The translations under genes were made by a program, and so were the position numbers. From assembly GCF_010729305.1 (NCBI RefSeq), contig NZ_AP022574.1, forward strand, positions 806,001 to 870,000: 64,000 nt of DNA. The letters run 5' to 3'. This document shows positions 52,831 through 63,817 of the stretch, one piece after another. Each line of letters opens with the position of its first letter. Positions within the stretch are counted from its first letter, which is position 1. This DNA is from Mycolicibacterium psychrotolerans (GTDB taxonomy: Bacteria > Actinomycetota > Actinomycetes > Mycobacteriales > Mycobacteriaceae). The notes under the pieces are model-generated. The model saw nothing but the letters and a program-made list of their open reading frames with translations, had not been told where the DNA came from and did not search any database.

Positions 52831-53923
52831 CTTCTTCAGCCTCGACATCATCTACTACCCGGTGTCGGGGATCATGTGGGTCTGGTACAAGGCGTTCGCC
52901 TTCCTCCTGGGCCCGTCCAACTTCTTCGCCTGGGCGCTGTCGGTGATGTTCCTGGTGTTCACCCTGCGCGCGATCCTCTACAAGCCGTTCGTCCGGCAGA
53001 TCCGGACCACTCGCCAGATGCAGGAGCTCCAGCCTCAGATCAAGGCGCTGCAGAAGAAGTACGGCAAGGACCGGCAGAAGATGGCGCTGGAGATGCAGAA
53101 GCTGCAGCGCGAGCACGGGTTCAACCCGATCCTCGGCTGCCTACCGATGCTCGCGCAGATCCCGGTGTTCCTCGGCCTCTATCACGTGCTGATGTCCTTC
53201 AACCGGACCCAGACCGGCATCGGGCGCCTCGGTCTGTCGGTGGAGGAGAACCGCAGCCTCGGCAACTACTTCTTCAGTGCCACCGACGTGGGCCACTTCC
53301 TGGACGCGAACCTGTTCGGCGCGCCGCTGGGCGCGACGATGATCCAGAAGCACGGTCTGGAGGCGTTCACCGAGTTCCACCGGCCCGCCGTGATCGCCGT
53401 CGGTGTGCCGATCATGATCGCGGCCGGTATCGCGACGTACTTCAACAGCCGGGCATCGGTGGCACGCCAGAGTCCCGAGGCGGCCGCCAATCCGCAGACC
53501 GCGATGATGAACAAGCTTGCGCTGTACGTGTTCCCGCTGGGCGTCGTCGTCGGCGGTCCGTTCCTGCCGCTGGCGATCATCCTGTACTGGTTCTCGAACA
53601 ACATCTGGACGTTCGGTCAGCAGCACTACGTGTTCGGCCGGATCGAGAAGGAAGAAGAGCAGAAGAAGCAGGAGGCCATCGAGCGACGCGCGGCCAACGC
53701 GCCGGGGCCGGGGGCCAAGCCGAGCCGGAAGAAGAAGGCCGGTGCGGACGCCGAGCCGGGAGCCGCCGACGGCGTGGAGATCACGGAGTCCGCAGCGGTC
53801 GAGGAGCCTGCGTCGCCGGCTGACGTGACGGACGGAGACGGTGTGAACAAGTCCGCGGCACGGAACGGGTCGGTGAACCGAACCCCCAGACCGGGCGCCC
53901 GGCCGAAGAAGCGGAAACGTTGA
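52823..53923 (+). CDS. yidC: YidC membrane protein insertase
   Basis: The 366-aa insertase places proteins into the plasma membrane, with or without Sec. Five membrane segments of the Oxa1/YidC core are seen ([19 protein letters not shown]..., [19 protein letters not shown]..., [30 protein letters not shown]), with the cytosolic coiled-coil loop [22 protein letters not shown]. The tail is long and basic (about 275-366). GTG 52823 is chosen because homologues begin FNFFSLD; the ATG at 52745 lies within yidD. Confidence 0.95.
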   Translation: MFNFFSLDIIYYPVSGIMWVWYKAFAFLLGPSNFFAWALSVMFLVFTLRAILYKPFVRQIRTTRQMQELQPQIKALQKKYGKDRQKMALEMQKLQREHGFNPILGCLPMLAQIPVFLGLYHVLMSFNRTQTGIGRLGLSVEENRSLGNYFFSATDVGHFLDANLFGAPLGATMIQKHGLEAFTEFHRPAVIAVGVPIMIAAGIATYFNSRASVARQSPEAAANPQTAMMNKLALYVFPLGVVVGGPFLPLAIILYWFSNNIWTFGQQHYVFGRIEKEEEQKKQEAIERRAANAPGPGAKPSRKKKAGADAEPGAADGVEITESAAVEEPASPADVTDGDGVNKSAARNGSVNRTPRPGARPKKRKR

Positions 53924-53959
53924 CGCGCGGGTGACCGCGAACGAGGGAGAGGTGTATCC

Positions 53960-54505
53960 ATGACGAATTCAGAAGCTGTGACCACGGACGAGACGACCGT
54001 CGAGGAGACCGTCGAGGAGGCCGCCGAGCCGACGACGAATCTCGAGGACAAGTTGGTCGCCGAAGGCGAGATCGCCGGCGACTACCTCGAGGAGCTGTTG
54101 GATCTGCTCGATTTCGACGGCGACATCGACCTGGACGTCGAGGGCGACCGTGCGGTCGTGAGCATCGACGGGGGGGGAGACCTGACGAAACTGGTCGGCC
54201 GGAAGGGCGAGGTGCTCGACGCGCTGCAGGAGCTGACCCGGCTCGCGGTGCATCAGAAGACCGGCGAGCGGAGCCGGCTGATGCTCGACATCGCGCAGTG
54301 GCGTCAGCGCCGGCGCGACGAGCTGGCCGCGCTCGGCAACAAGGTGGCCCAGCGGGTGCTGGAGACCGGCGAGCGCGAGGAGCTCTCTCCGATGACGCCG
54401 TTCGAGCGCAAGATCGTGCACGACGCCGTAGCGGGTGTCGCGGGCGTGCACAGCGAGAGCGAGGGCGTCGAGCCGTCGCGTCGCGTCGTCGTGCTCGTCG
54501 ACTGA
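53960..54505 (+). CDS. jag: Jag/KhpB-family RNA-binding protein (KH and R3H)
   Basis: The 181-aa protein has an acidic N-terminus (about 1-30), a KH-like domain with LVGRKGEVLDALQELTRLAVHQK and an R3H domain with LDIAQWRQRRRDELAALGNKVAQRVL and ERKIVHDAV. Its place after yidC is conserved in Gram-positive bacteria. Family members bind RNA and can affect elongation; the role here is inferred. Confidence 0.93.
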   Translation: MTNSEAVTTDETTVEETVEEAAEPTTNLEDKLVAEGEIAGDYLEELLDLLDFDGDIDLDVEGDRAVVSIDGGGDLTKLVGRKGEVLDALQELTRLAVHQKTGERSRLMLDIAQWRQRRRDELAALGNKVAQRVLETGEREELSPMTPFERKIVHDAVAGVAGVHSESEGVEPSRRVVVLVD

Positions 54506-54518
54506 TCCACCCACGAGT

Positions 54519-54530
54519 TACATCGATGTA
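54519..54530. promoter_or_regulatory. Palindrome TACATCGATGTA upstream of rsmG
   Basis: A perfect 12-bp palindrome sits 13 bases after the jag stop and 41 before the rsmG start. Its core ACATCGATGT recurs in the 16-bp palindrome at 22835-22850, so both could be sites for one regulator. Confidence 0.4.
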
Positions 54531-54531
54531 G

Positions 54532-56201
<1,670 letters not shown>

Positions 56202-56247
56202 CGCCCTTCGACACCAGCAGCGGCGCGACGATCAGAGAAGGACACCC

Positions 56248-57243
56248 ATGAACAACCCGGCACGCAAGCGCAGTGGACTCGGCCGGGGGCTGGCCTCCCT
56301 CATCCCGACCGGCCCCGCCGAGGGTGACGAGCCGGCGACGACAGGTCCGCGCATGGGTGCAGCCGCAGCCGATGCGGTGTTCGGATCGTCGCCCACGAAC
56401 ACCGAGCCTGCCGCCCCCATCAGCGAGGTGGGCGCGGTGTACCGCGAGATCGCGCCGTCTCACATCGATCCCAACCCGCGCCAGCCGCGCCAGGCCTTCG
56501 ACGAAGAGGCGCTGAGCGAGCTCGTGCACTCGATCCGCGAGTTCGGTCTCATGCAGCCGATCGTTGTGCGTGCAGTCCCCGGCGATGGGGCGCCCCGCTA
56601 TCAGCTGGTGATGGGGGAGCGGCGCTGGCGGGCCGCCCAGCAGGCCGGCGTCGCGACCATCCCGGCGATCGTCCGGGAGACCGCCGATGACAGCATGCTG
56701 CGTGACGCCCTGCTGGAGAACATCCACCGCGTGCAGCTCAACCCCTTGGAAGAAGCGGCGGCCTATCAGCAGCTGCTCGAAGAGTTCGCCGTCACTCACG
56801 ACGAACTCGCCGCCCGGATCGGCCGGTCGCGACCGGTGATCACGAACATGATCCGGCTGCTGCGCCTGCCGATCGCCGTGCAGCGGCGGGTGGCGGCTGG
56901 TGTGCTGTCCGCCGGCCACGCGCGGGCCCTGCTCGCGCTCGAGGGCGGACCCGAACAGCAGGAGGAGTTGGCGGCCCGCATCGTCGCCGAGGGACTGTCG
57001 GTGCGAGCCACCGAGGAAGCCGTCACATTGGCGAACCGGGAGGAGCCGGGTGCCCCGCCGGCGCCGCGCCGCAAGCCCATCCAGATGCCGGGCCTGCAGG
57101 ATGTCGCCGAACAGCTCTCCTCGGCCTTCGACACCCGCGTCACCGTGAGTCTGGGCAAACGCAAGGGCAAGATTGTCGTCGAGTTCGGGTCCGTCGACGA
57201 TCTGCAACGGATCGTGGAGTTGATGAACTCGTCGACCCAGTGA
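56248..57243 (+). CDS. parB: ParB, centromere-binding CTPase
   Basis: The 331-aa protein loads at parS and spreads. The N-terminus has the ParA-activating stretch [13 protein letters not shown]. The ParB/CTPase domain carries [24 protein letters not shown] and [16 protein letters not shown]. The helix-turn-helix is [21 protein letters not shown], and a C-terminal dimerisation domain follows. ATG 56248 with AGAAGGA upstream is used; the frame to 56179 overlaps parA. Confidence 0.95.
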   Translation: MNNPARKRSGLGRGLASLIPTGPAEGDEPATTGPRMGAAAADAVFGSSPTNTEPAAPISEVGAVYREIAPSHIDPNPRQPRQAFDEEALSELVHSIREFGLMQPIVVRAVPGDGAPRYQLVMGERRWRAAQQAGVATIPAIVRETADDSMLRDALLENIHRVQLNPLEEAAAYQQLLEEFAVTHDELAARIGRSRPVITNMIRLLRLPIAVQRRVAAGVLSAGHARALLALEGGPEQQEELAARIVAEGLSVRATEEAVTLANREEPGAPPAPRRKPIQMPGLQDVAEQLSSAFDTRVTVSLGKRKGKIVVEFGSVDDLQRIVELMNSSTQ

Positions 57244-57460
57244 CCGGTCACACGCGGGAATTACGTCACTGTGACACTGGGAGGGCCGGAAAGCCCGACG
57301 ACCGACGCGGGGGAGGGAAAGGTGCTGTGCGGCAGATGAATTCGACGTCGGGCCCGCAACGGGCGGCGAAGTGCCGGCGCACCGGGCCGACAGCGCCGGA
57401 GCCTTCTATCCTGAAGGGGCAGCCGCGCACCCGTTCGCGGCGGAGACACCCGGGAGCGTA

Positions 57461-58189
57461 GTGACCGCACGTATCAGGCCTCTGCGGCTCGAAGCGTTCG
57501 AGCAACTACCGAAACACGCACGTCGCTGCGTGTACTGGGAAGTCGACCCGTCGACACTGGGCGAAGACCACCTCTCGGATCCCGAGTTCGAGAAGGAAGC
57601 ATGGCTGTCGATGATCATGCTCGAGTGGGGATCGTGTGGGCAGCTCGCACTCGAGTGCCGCGATCAGCCCGGCGAGTCCGGCGACGAGCCCTGCCTGGGC
57701 TACGCGTTCTACGCACCGCCGCGCCGGGTGCCGCGGGCGGGTCGGTTCCCGACCGGGCCGGTCAGCGCGGACGCGGTGCTGCTGACATCGCTGGGCGTGG
57801 AAGCCGGCCCCGCCCACGAGGATCTCTCGCACGCGTTGATCACCGCGGTCGTCGGCGATCTCGTGCAACGCGGGGTGCGCGCACTGGAAGCCTTCGGCAG
57901 GACCGCTGCGGCGGACGAACTCGGCGACCTGGCGGCGGTACCCCCGGATGTGCGACCGGTCATCGAAACACTGGGCGATTGTGCGACGTCCACCTGTGTG
58001 GTGCCGAGCGACCTGCTCCTCGACGCGGGTTTCGTGGTGGTCTCCCACCACACTTACTTCCCGCGCCTGCGTCTGGAACTCGAGCAGGGGCTGGGCTGGA
58101 AAGCCGGCGTGGAGGCCGCGCTGGAACGCCTGCTGGAAAGTGCGCAGTTGCAGCAACCCGTCGGGGCGGGTGCGTCGCCCTGCAGTTAG
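57461..58189 (+). CDS. GNAT-like acetyltransferase, conserved mycobacterial gene
   Basis: The 242-aa cytosolic protein has the length and start (ARIRPLRLEAFEQLPKHARRCVYWEVDP) of the conserved gene downstream of parB in mycobacteria (Rv3916c). It is usually annotated as acetyltransferase-like; a GNAT-like core is possible around 115-230 (LISHALITAVVGDLVQRG-type helix, LDAGFVVVSHHTYFPRLRLEL), but acetyl-CoA-binding residues are not clear. GTG 57461 is chosen; the longer frame adds Pro-rich sequence. Its stop overlaps the cwlM stop on the other strand. Confidence 0.8.
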   Translation: MTARIRPLRLEAFEQLPKHARRCVYWEVDPSTLGEDHLSDPEFEKEAWLSMIMLEWGSCGQLALECRDQPGESGDEPCLGYAFYAPPRRVPRAGRFPTGPVSADAVLLTSLGVEAGPAHEDLSHALITAVVGDLVQRGVRALEAFGRTAAADELGDLAAVPPDVRPVIETLGDCATSTCVVPSDLLLDAGFVVVSHHTYFPRLRLELEQGLGWKAGVEAALERLLESAQLQQPVGAGASPCS

Positions 58190-59373
58190 CCGCGGCGGGC
58201 CTGATCGACCGCCAGCTCGTGGGCCAGCAGCTCGGCGAACGTGAAAGTGCCTGTGGGACGGTCGTTCTTGCCGAGAAGATAGAGACGCTTGACCGCGGCG
58301 AGAATTCCTTCGGCGATCGAGTCGCGCGCCGCGGGGGAGACCAACGTGGCCCGGTCGCCCGGATTGCTGATGTATCCGATGTCGACCTGCACGGTCGGCA
58401 TCCGCGTCAGCCGCAGCAGGTCCCAGGTGCGGCCGTGCACGCGGCAGTCCCGTAACCCGGTGCGCGCCACCACTTCCCGCTGAATGAAGTCGGCCAGGTT
58501 GCGTCCGATGGTGGACACCGACCCGTGCGAATTGCCGAAATGGAACGACGCCACACCGTTGGCCGACGGCGTCGTCTGGGTCTCGCACCGAAGGCTGATC
58601 ATCAGGTCCGCGCCGACGGTGTTGGCGGTGACGGCGCGCTCCGCGTCGGTCGGCGAGGCGGTGGCCGCGCGCGAAAGGAAGGTTTCCATGCCGATCGCGG
58701 TCATCCGGCCCTCGAGGCGACTCGCCAAGTCCCACAGAATGTCTGCTTCGCTGATCGGCCCAGCCGGCCCGTTGGTGATCAGGCCGTGGTCGCCGCCGCC
58801 GCGGCCCGGATCGATGATGATCCGCTTACCCGAGAGCCGGGGACCGGAGCTGCGCACCAGCTCCTCCTCGCGGATGGCGTGCGGCGACCCGCCGGTGACG
58901 CGGGATCCGAGGAAGTACAACGAGCGCAACGTCTCTGGTCCGCAGATGCCGTCCGGGTACAGCCCGTACTCGCGTTGGTAGGACATCAGCGCGTTGTGGG
59001 TCTGCAGCCCGAAATGTCCGTCGACCAGGCCGGTGTAGAAACCCAGGTCCTGCAGGCGGGCCTGCAGGGTCGCCACGTCGTCGCCGTACATCGGGGCGCC
59101 GAACTGGTGATTGAGCGTGCGCGCACCGAGCCGGTAGGACGCCTCTTTGAGCGCGCGATACGTGGCCTCGCCGACGATCCCGTCCACCAGCAGGCCGCGG
59201 TGCTGCTGGAAAGCGCGCACTGCGTGGTCGAGTTCACCGTCGAAGACGTCCGCGGCGATATGGCGACCGGTGCTCAGGTCTTCGTCCGGGTCGGTGGTCA
59301 TGCCGAGCGCGGCCAGCGCGGCCCGGATCTCGGTGACCGCCGCTGAACGGTCACCGCGACGCAGACTCGACAT
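58186..59373 (-). CDS. cwlM: CwlM, regulator of peptidoglycan precursor synthesis
   Basis: The 395-aa protein has two N-terminal peptidoglycan-binding-like repeats (about 5-80 and 90-160: AFQQHRGLLVDGIVGEATYRALKEA, LQDLGFYTGLVDGHFGLQTHNAL). An amidase_3 domain (about 185-370) follows. No signal peptide is present. In mycobacteria PknB-phosphorylated CwlM activates MurA in the cytoplasm instead of acting as an amidase; that is known for the family. ATG 59373 (MSSLRRGDRS) is used; 59382 adds three residues. Confidence 0.93.
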   Translation of the reverse strand: MSSLRRGDRSAAVTEIRAALAALGMTTDPDEDLSTGRHIAADVFDGELDHAVRAFQQHRGLLVDGIVGEATYRALKEASYRLGARTLNHQFGAPMYGDDVATLQARLQDLGFYTGLVDGHFGLQTHNALMSYQREYGLYPDGICGPETLRSLYFLGSRVTGGSPHAIREEELVRSSGPRLSGKRIIIDPGRGGGDHGLITNGPAGPISEADILWDLASRLEGRMTAIGMETFLSRAATASPTDAERAVTANTVGADLMISLRCETQTTPSANGVASFHFGNSHGSVSTIGRNLADFIQREVVARTGLRDCRVHGRTWDLLRLTRMPTVQVDIGYISNPGDRATLVSPAARDSIAEGILAAVKRLYLLGKNDRPTGTFTFAELLAHELAVDQARRG

Positions 59374-59445
59374 AGGCAGCATTCTCTCAGAAGGGGAGAG
59401 GATTCCGGAAAACCCCAGGGAAGTGTCCGCGTCGCAAAAGCGGCG

Positions 59446-59787
59446 TCAGAGCACGTCGCCGAGCTCGCGCAGTAGCGCTGCCTTGCCTTTCGCGCCGACG
59501 ATACGCTTGACCGGCTGACCGTCCTTGAACAGGATCATCGTCGGGATCGACACCACCGAGAAGTCCCGCGCGGTGGCGGGGTTCTCGTCGACGTCGAGCT
59601 TCGCGACGGTCAGCGAGCCGGCCTTCTCGGCGGCGATCTCCTCGAGGACGGGGGCGACCATCTTGCACGGGCCGCACCATGTCGCCCAGAAGTCCACCAG
59701 CACCGGCGTGCCACTGGACAGCACATCCTGAGAGAACGAGTCGTCGGTGACCGCGACGGTCGAGGTTCCTGCGGTGGAATCGCTCAT
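59446..59787 (-). CDS. trxC: Thioredoxin
   Basis: The 113-aa cytosolic disulfide reductant has the active site WCGPC and the family pattern [20 protein letters not shown], with the cis-Pro in [13 protein letters not shown]. It is coupled to the reductase gene by an ATGA overlap, so it is under the same redox-stress promoter. Confidence 0.97.
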   Translation of the reverse strand: MSDSTAGTSTVAVTDDSFSQDVLSSGTPVLVDFWATWCGPCKMVAPVLEEIAAEKAGSLTVAKLDVDENPATARDFSVVSIPTMILFKDGQPVKRIVGAKGKAALLRELGDVL

Positions 59788-60779
59788 TGCTGTGCTCCAA
59801 TCAGATCGCTGTCATCGGTTGTGGTGGAGGTTCGTTCGCCCGGCTCGGCGTGGTCGGCCAGCCAGCGTTCGGCGTCGATCGCTGCGGCACAACCACTTCC
59901 GGCCGCGGTGATGGCCTGACGGTAGGTGTGGTCGACCAGATCGCCTGCGGCGAAGACTCCGTCGACCGAGGTGTAGGTGGTGCGTCCGACCGTCGTCACG
60001 TAGCCCTCGTCGTCCACCTCGACCTGGCCGCGCACCAGATCCGAGCGCGGGTCGTGGCCGATCGCCACGAACACACCCGTCACCGCCAGTTCGGACTCTT
60101 CGCCGGTGACGTTGTTGCGCAACTTGATTCCGGTCACCTTGGGGTCGCCCTCGATCGCCGTGACGGCGGTGTTGGTGAGGATGGTGATCTTCTCGTTCTG
60201 CTCCGCACGCTCCAGCATGATCTTGGAGGCGCGGAACTCGTCGCGGCGATGGATCAGCGTGACGCTGCGCGCGAAACGAGTGAGGAAGGTGGCCTCCTCC
60301 ATCGCGGAGTCACCGCCACCGACGACGGCGATGTCCTGATCCCGGAAGAAGAACCCGTCGCAGGTGGCGCACGTGCTCACGCCCATGCCGATCCGCTCTT
60401 CCTCGCCCGGTACGCCGAGGTGACGCGCCGCCGCGCCCATCGCGAGAATGACCGCGCGGGCCTGGTAGGTCTCGTCGCCGACGGTGACCTTCTTGATGGG
60501 GCCGGTGAGGTCGACGGCGTCGACGTCTTCCATGCGCAGGTCGGCGCCGAAGCGCAGCGCCTGCTCGCGCATCTGGTCCATCAGCTCGGGGCCGGTGATG
60601 CCGTCGCGGAAGCCCGGGTAGTTCTCGACCTCGGTCGTGGTCATCAGCGCACCGCCGAACTGCGTGCCCTCGAAGACGAGGGGCTTCAGCTGAGCGCGGG
60701 CGCTGTACACGGCCGCGGTGTATCCGGCGGGGCCGGAGCCGACGATGATGACGTCGTGGACGGTGGACGAGGAGGTCAT
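59784..60779 (-). CDS. trxB: Thioredoxin reductase
   Basis: The 331-aa FAD/NADPH enzyme reduces thioredoxin. FAD-binding is [13 protein letters not shown], the redox centre is CATCDGFFF, the NADPH site is [12 protein letters not shown], and the C-terminal FAD contact is [17 protein letters not shown] SigH-type promoter lies 25 bases upstream (60804-60830). Confidence 0.97.
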   Translation of the reverse strand: MTSSSTVHDVIIVGSGPAGYTAAVYSARAQLKPLVFEGTQFGGALMTTTEVENYPGFRDGITGPELMDQMREQALRFGADLRMEDVDAVDLTGPIKKVTVGDETYQARAVILAMGAAARHLGVPGEEERIGMGVSTCATCDGFFFRDQDIAVVGGGDSAMEEATFLTRFARSVTLIHRRDEFRASKIMLERAEQNEKITILTNTAVTAIEGDPKVTGIKLRNNVTGEESELAVTGVFVAIGHDPRSDLVRGQVEVDDEGYVTTVGRTTYTSVDGVFAAGDLVDHTYRQAITAAGSGCAAAIDAERWLADHAEPGERTSTTTDDSDLIGAQQ

Positions 60780-60803
60780 GAGTGCCTTTCTGCCTGTTCC
60801 TTG

Positions 60804-60830
60804 AACACCAGGGTAGGCCGGGGTGTTCCC
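60804..60830 (-). promoter_or_regulatory. SigH/SigR-type promoter of trxB-trxC
   Basis: On the minus strand GGGAAC at 60830-60825 and GTT at 60806-60804 fit the oxidative-stress consensus GGAAY-N18-GTT. The thioredoxin operon is a known SigH target in M. tuberculosis. Confidence 0.75.
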
Positions 60831-60848
60831 GGGGGCCGCACCGGCGGC

Positions 60849-61400
60849 TCAGTGGCGTTTCATGGTGCGATCGGCGAGTACTCCGGGGGCGGCCGCGGTG
60901 CACGTGGCGTCCACGACGACGGTCCTGAGCTGCGCAGACTCTGACGGGAGCAGCAGCAGGACCGCGGGCCGGCCCTCGATCTGCAGCGGTCGGGCGCCGA
61001 GGATGTCCTGGCCAGGCGCGTATCCCAGTCCGGTCAGGCAGGCACGGATCCGGTCGGGTGCGGCGAGCGGTCCGAGGTCGGGCGGCTCGCTCAGCGCGGC
61101 GCGCAACTGCGTCTCGGGCACGGGAAACGTCGGCGCGACGGGGTTCGGCGACGCCGGACTGCGGGTCAGGGAGATGACACCGAGAATCGCTGCGGCTGCT
61201 GCGAGGATCGCGACGCCGAGCGTCAGGCGGCGCGACACCGGTCGGGGCGGCGTGGCATTGCGCAGGGCGGCGCCCACGCGGGCGGTGACATGGGCCGGAA
61301 CGTCGGGTGCGGACGCGTCGTCGGCGCCAAGGCGACGCAGCTCCCGCCGCACGGCGGCCGACTCCGCGAGGGCCTGCGCCGGATCGGGGTCGCTGTTCAT
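60849..61400 (-). CDS. rsmA: RsmA-like anti-sigma-M factor
   Basis: The 183-aa protein has a cytosolic N-terminal region (about 1-55), one membrane helix (about 60-80, LTLGVAILAAAAAILGVISL) and an outer domain with a Cys pair (RACLTGLG, DATCTAAA). Directly downstream of sigM, it corresponds to the M. tuberculosis anti-SigM factor. It would hold SigM until an envelope or redox signal releases it. ATG 61400 has a GGGGGTGAGC ribosome site; GTG 61406 is an alternative. Confidence 0.87.
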   Translation of the reverse strand: MNSDPDPAQALAESAAVRRELRRLGADDASAPDVPAHVTARVGAALRNATPPRPVSRRLTLGVAILAAAAAILGVISLTRSPASPNPVAPTFPVPETQLRAALSEPPDLGPLAAPDRIRACLTGLGYAPGQDILGARPLQIEGRPAVLLLLPSESAQLRTVVVDATCTAAAPGVLADRTMKRH

Positions 61401-61455
61401 GCTCACCCCCGCCGGTCACACCCGCCCTTGACCGTCCGAGGTTAGCCGACCGCGC

Positions 61456-62022
61456 TCACTCGGTGCGATGGGCGGCGAAGCTCTTCAGCGATTCGGCGAG
61501 CTTGCCGCGTGCCCGTGCGCACCGGCTCTTCACCGTGCCTTCGGGTACCCCGAGCATCCGGGCGGTCTCGGCCACCGAGAAGCCCTGCATGTCGACGGCG
61601 ACGACGGCCGCCCGCTGTTCCAGCGGGAGGCCCAGGAGCGCGCGCTCGACGACGATCGCGGTGTCGATGTGCGCGGTGGGGTCGGGGATCCGGCCGAACT
61701 GTTCGTCGAGCTCGGCGTAGTCACGGAACTTGTTGCGGCGCAGGCGGTCCAGGCAGGCGTTGACGACGATGCGGTGCAGCCAGCTGCGCACCTCCGAGTC
61801 TTGCCGGAAAGAGCCTGCCGTGCGGTGTGCGGCCAGCAGCGCATCCTGCAGGGCCTCGGCGGCGTCGTCGCGGTTCACGCTGGTCAGGGTCGCCAGCCGG
61901 TAGAGCTGGCGATGATGCCGGTAGAACAGCTCCTCGAAGGCGTACCGGTCGCCGGCGACGTGCGCGGCCAGCAGTTCGGCGTCGGTCCGCGGCCGGTCCG
62001 GCGGCCCTCCGATAATCCCCAC
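61456..62022 (-). CDS. sigM: SigM, ECF RNA polymerase sigma factor
   Basis: The 188-aa ECF factor has region 2 (about 20-90: ELFYRHHRQLYRLA, DDAAEALQDALLAAHR, SWLHRIVVNACLDRLRR) and region 4 (about 120-175: LPLEQRAAVVAVDMQGFSVAETARMLGVPEGTVKSR). It would direct polymerase to genes of surface and ESX functions as in M. tuberculosis. GTG 62022 is the start. A candidate self-dependent promoter lies at 62043-62068. Confidence 0.93.
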   Translation of the reverse strand: MGIIGGPPDRPRTDAELLAAHVAGDRYAFEELFYRHHRQLYRLATLTSVNRDDAAEALQDALLAAHRTAGSFRQDSEVRSWLHRIVVNACLDRLRRNKFRDYAELDEQFGRIPDPTAHIDTAIVVERALLGLPLEQRAAVVAVDMQGFSVAETARMLGVPEGTVKSRCARARGKLAESLKSFAAHRTE

Positions 62023-62042
62023 AGCCGAACACTAAGCGGAGC

Positions 62043-62068
62043 CGACGGTGCTCCGATGCACCAGTTTT
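62043..62068 (-). promoter_or_regulatory. Candidate SigM-type autoregulatory promoter
   Basis: On the minus strand AAAAC at 62068-62064, 16 bases, then CGTCG at 62047-62043 resembles GGAAC-N16-18-CGTCR, with a perfect -10 but a degenerate -35. It is 20 bases from the sigM start. Confidence 0.4.
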
Positions 62069-62080
62069 CACCGGCAGGCG

Positions 62081-63817
62081 TCAGCCGGCGGCCTTGAGCG
62101 TGACCTCAGAGACATCGCTGCGGCTCTGCCCGTCCACCTGGCCGAGCGTCGAGATCCACACCAGCACATCGGACGTGGGGGCGGCGCCCTCGACCGGGAT
62201 GGTGTTGGTTCCGGGTTTGAGCGTGGCGGGCTGGGTCAGCGCGGTGGTGTCGTCCAGTGAGGACGGCGACGCCGAGGTCGCCGACCGGATCTGCACCGCG
62301 GTGCCGGTGCTGTTGACGTTGATCGTGACCGAGCCGATCGTCGTCGGCTCCGGCAGTTCGAGCATCAGCCCGACACCGTTCTTGAAACCGGGGAACGGCG
62401 CCGGGTCGCTGTAGGTGTCGGTGGGCCACACCGTCGAGGGGTCGCCGTCGATCGCGAGGCCGGCCAGGTCGGGCGCATCGGCCTCACCTTCGGGCGAGAA
62501 GACGGTTGCGCGAACAGGTTTCACGACCGCACCGGTGTCGGTGGAGGGGCTCTGCTCGGACGACGACGGGGCGTTGAGGCCGAGCTCATCACCGCCGAGA
62601 CCGTTGCCGACGTCCCCGAAGATCCTGCTGAGCACCGTGGCCAGGAGGACCACCGCGATGATGACGACGCCGGCGGCGACGGTCAGGCCGATGATCAGCC
62701 CCTTGCGGCGTCGGTTGGCGGCCTCGGGGTCGGCCGACGCCTGCGACTCGCTGCCGCGCTGCTCGACCGCCTCGTCGACGGGTGCGAGGTGATCGGTCCG
62801 GTCGGCGACGGCCGTCGCCTGCTGCAGCAGGTTGAGCATCGTCGACGCGCTGCGGATGCCGCCGTTCTCCTGCACGGCCCGGGCGGCGGCCGCCGAGATC
62901 TGGAACGGGATGTCGCGGTCGACGGTGCGCGGCTCCACGGCTTGGCCCGCCGGATCGAGATCGGCGGCGGTCAACCCGCCGGGCTCGCCGGTCTCCGGCA
63001 GCGGCCAGCGGTTGATCAGGAGCGCGTAGAGAGCCGCGCCGACGCCCCGGATGTCGTCGTCGGGGTTGGCGGCCGCCAGCGTGGCCGGGAAGGCCAGGGC
63101 CACGTCGCCCTCGATGCTGACCCGGATCCGGGCCGGGTGGTCGATCGCGAGTGCCACGCCGCTGCGGTGCGCGGCCTCGGCGGCGGCCGCCAGCGACTGG
63201 ACCGCGCGGGCCCCGCCGATCGGGGAGGGCGAGGTGTCGGCGACCTCGGCCAGCGACCCGCCGCGAATCCACTCGGAAACCACAAGGCCGCCCTCGCCCA
63301 GGCGGATCACGTCGAGCACCCGCGCCACGCCCGGCATGTCGATCCGGCCGAGCCGCTGGGTGCGGTCCAGGATCTCCTGGACCTCACTGTCCGGCAGCCG
63401 GCCGTCGGGGTCTACGAACGTCAGCGCCACCTGCCGGTCCAGCGCAGTGTCGAGGGCCTGCCAGAACTGCAGGCCGGCAGGCCCGCCGTGGAACACCAGC
63501 AGGCGGTAGCGGCCTGCGGCGACGGTCGCTCCGGGGATCAGGTGGGCGGCGTCCTCGACGGCCGTCGCGGCCTCCAGCGGCGGTTCGCGGGGCGGGTCGA
63601 AAGCCAGCGACTCGCGGGTGGGGTCGTTGCTGTAGTCCGAACGGGGCCGCGGTGGCCCGGCTGCGGCGATCGCCTCCGTCGGGCGGTCGGGCTGCGCGGG
63701 AACCTCGGGCACGTCGGGTACGTCGGGCTGGAAGTCGTCAGCGGACGGCCGGTCGATCCGGGTGGTGGCTGAGGAGTCCGGGCGCGCGGGGGAGCCGCCG
63801 GCGGGGGTGTCGCTCAC
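62081..63817 (-). CDS. MurJ-associated pseudokinase (MviN C-terminal-type protein)
   Basis: The 578-aa protein matches the intracellular pseudokinase, membrane helix and extracellular domain of mycobacterial MviN. A hydrophilic N-terminus (about 1-85) is followed by a kinase-like fold (about 95-370: GATVAAGRYRLLVFHGGPAGLQFWQALDTALDRQVALTFVD) lacking HRD and DFG catalytic motifs. A membrane helix (about 390-415) and an F5/8 type C-like outer domain (about 440-575) follow. In M. tuberculosis this region binds FhaA after PknB phosphorylation. GTG 63817 has a perfect AAAGGAG site, suggesting a separate gene. But the frame stays open to the window edge, so a fusion to MurJ is not excluded. Confidence 0.85.
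   Translation of the reverse strand: MSDTPAGGSPARPDSSATTRIDRPSADDFQPDVPDVPEVPAQPDRPTEAIAAAGPPRPRSDYSNDPTRESLAFDPPREPPLEAATAVEDAAHLIPGATVAAGRYRLLVFHGGPAGLQFWQALDTALDRQVALTFVDPDGRLPDSEVQEILDRTQRLGRIDMPGVARVLDVIRLGEGGLVVSEWIRGGSLAEVADTSPSPIGGARAVQSLAAAAEAAHRSGVALAIDHPARIRVSIEGDVALAFPATLAAANPDDDIRGVGAALYALLINRWPLPETGEPGGLTAADLDPAGQAVEPRTVDRDIPFQISAAAARAVQENGGIRSASTMLNLLQQATAVADRTDHLAPVDEAVEQRGSESQASADPEAANRRRKGLIIGLTVAAGVVIIAVVLLATVLSRIFGDVGNGLGGDELGLNAPSSSEQSPSTDTGAVVKPVRATVFSPEGEADAPDLAGLAIDGDPSTVWPTDTYSDPAPFPGFKNGVGLMLELPEPTTIGSVTINVNSTGTAVQIRSATSASPSSLDDTTALTQPATLKPGTNTIPVEGAAPTSDVLVWISTLGQVDGQSRSDVSEVTLKAAG

Noticed and set aside
57240..57460. Small frame between parB and the GNAT-like gene
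   Set aside because: Basic low-complexity sequence with no conserved start; more likely leader DNA.
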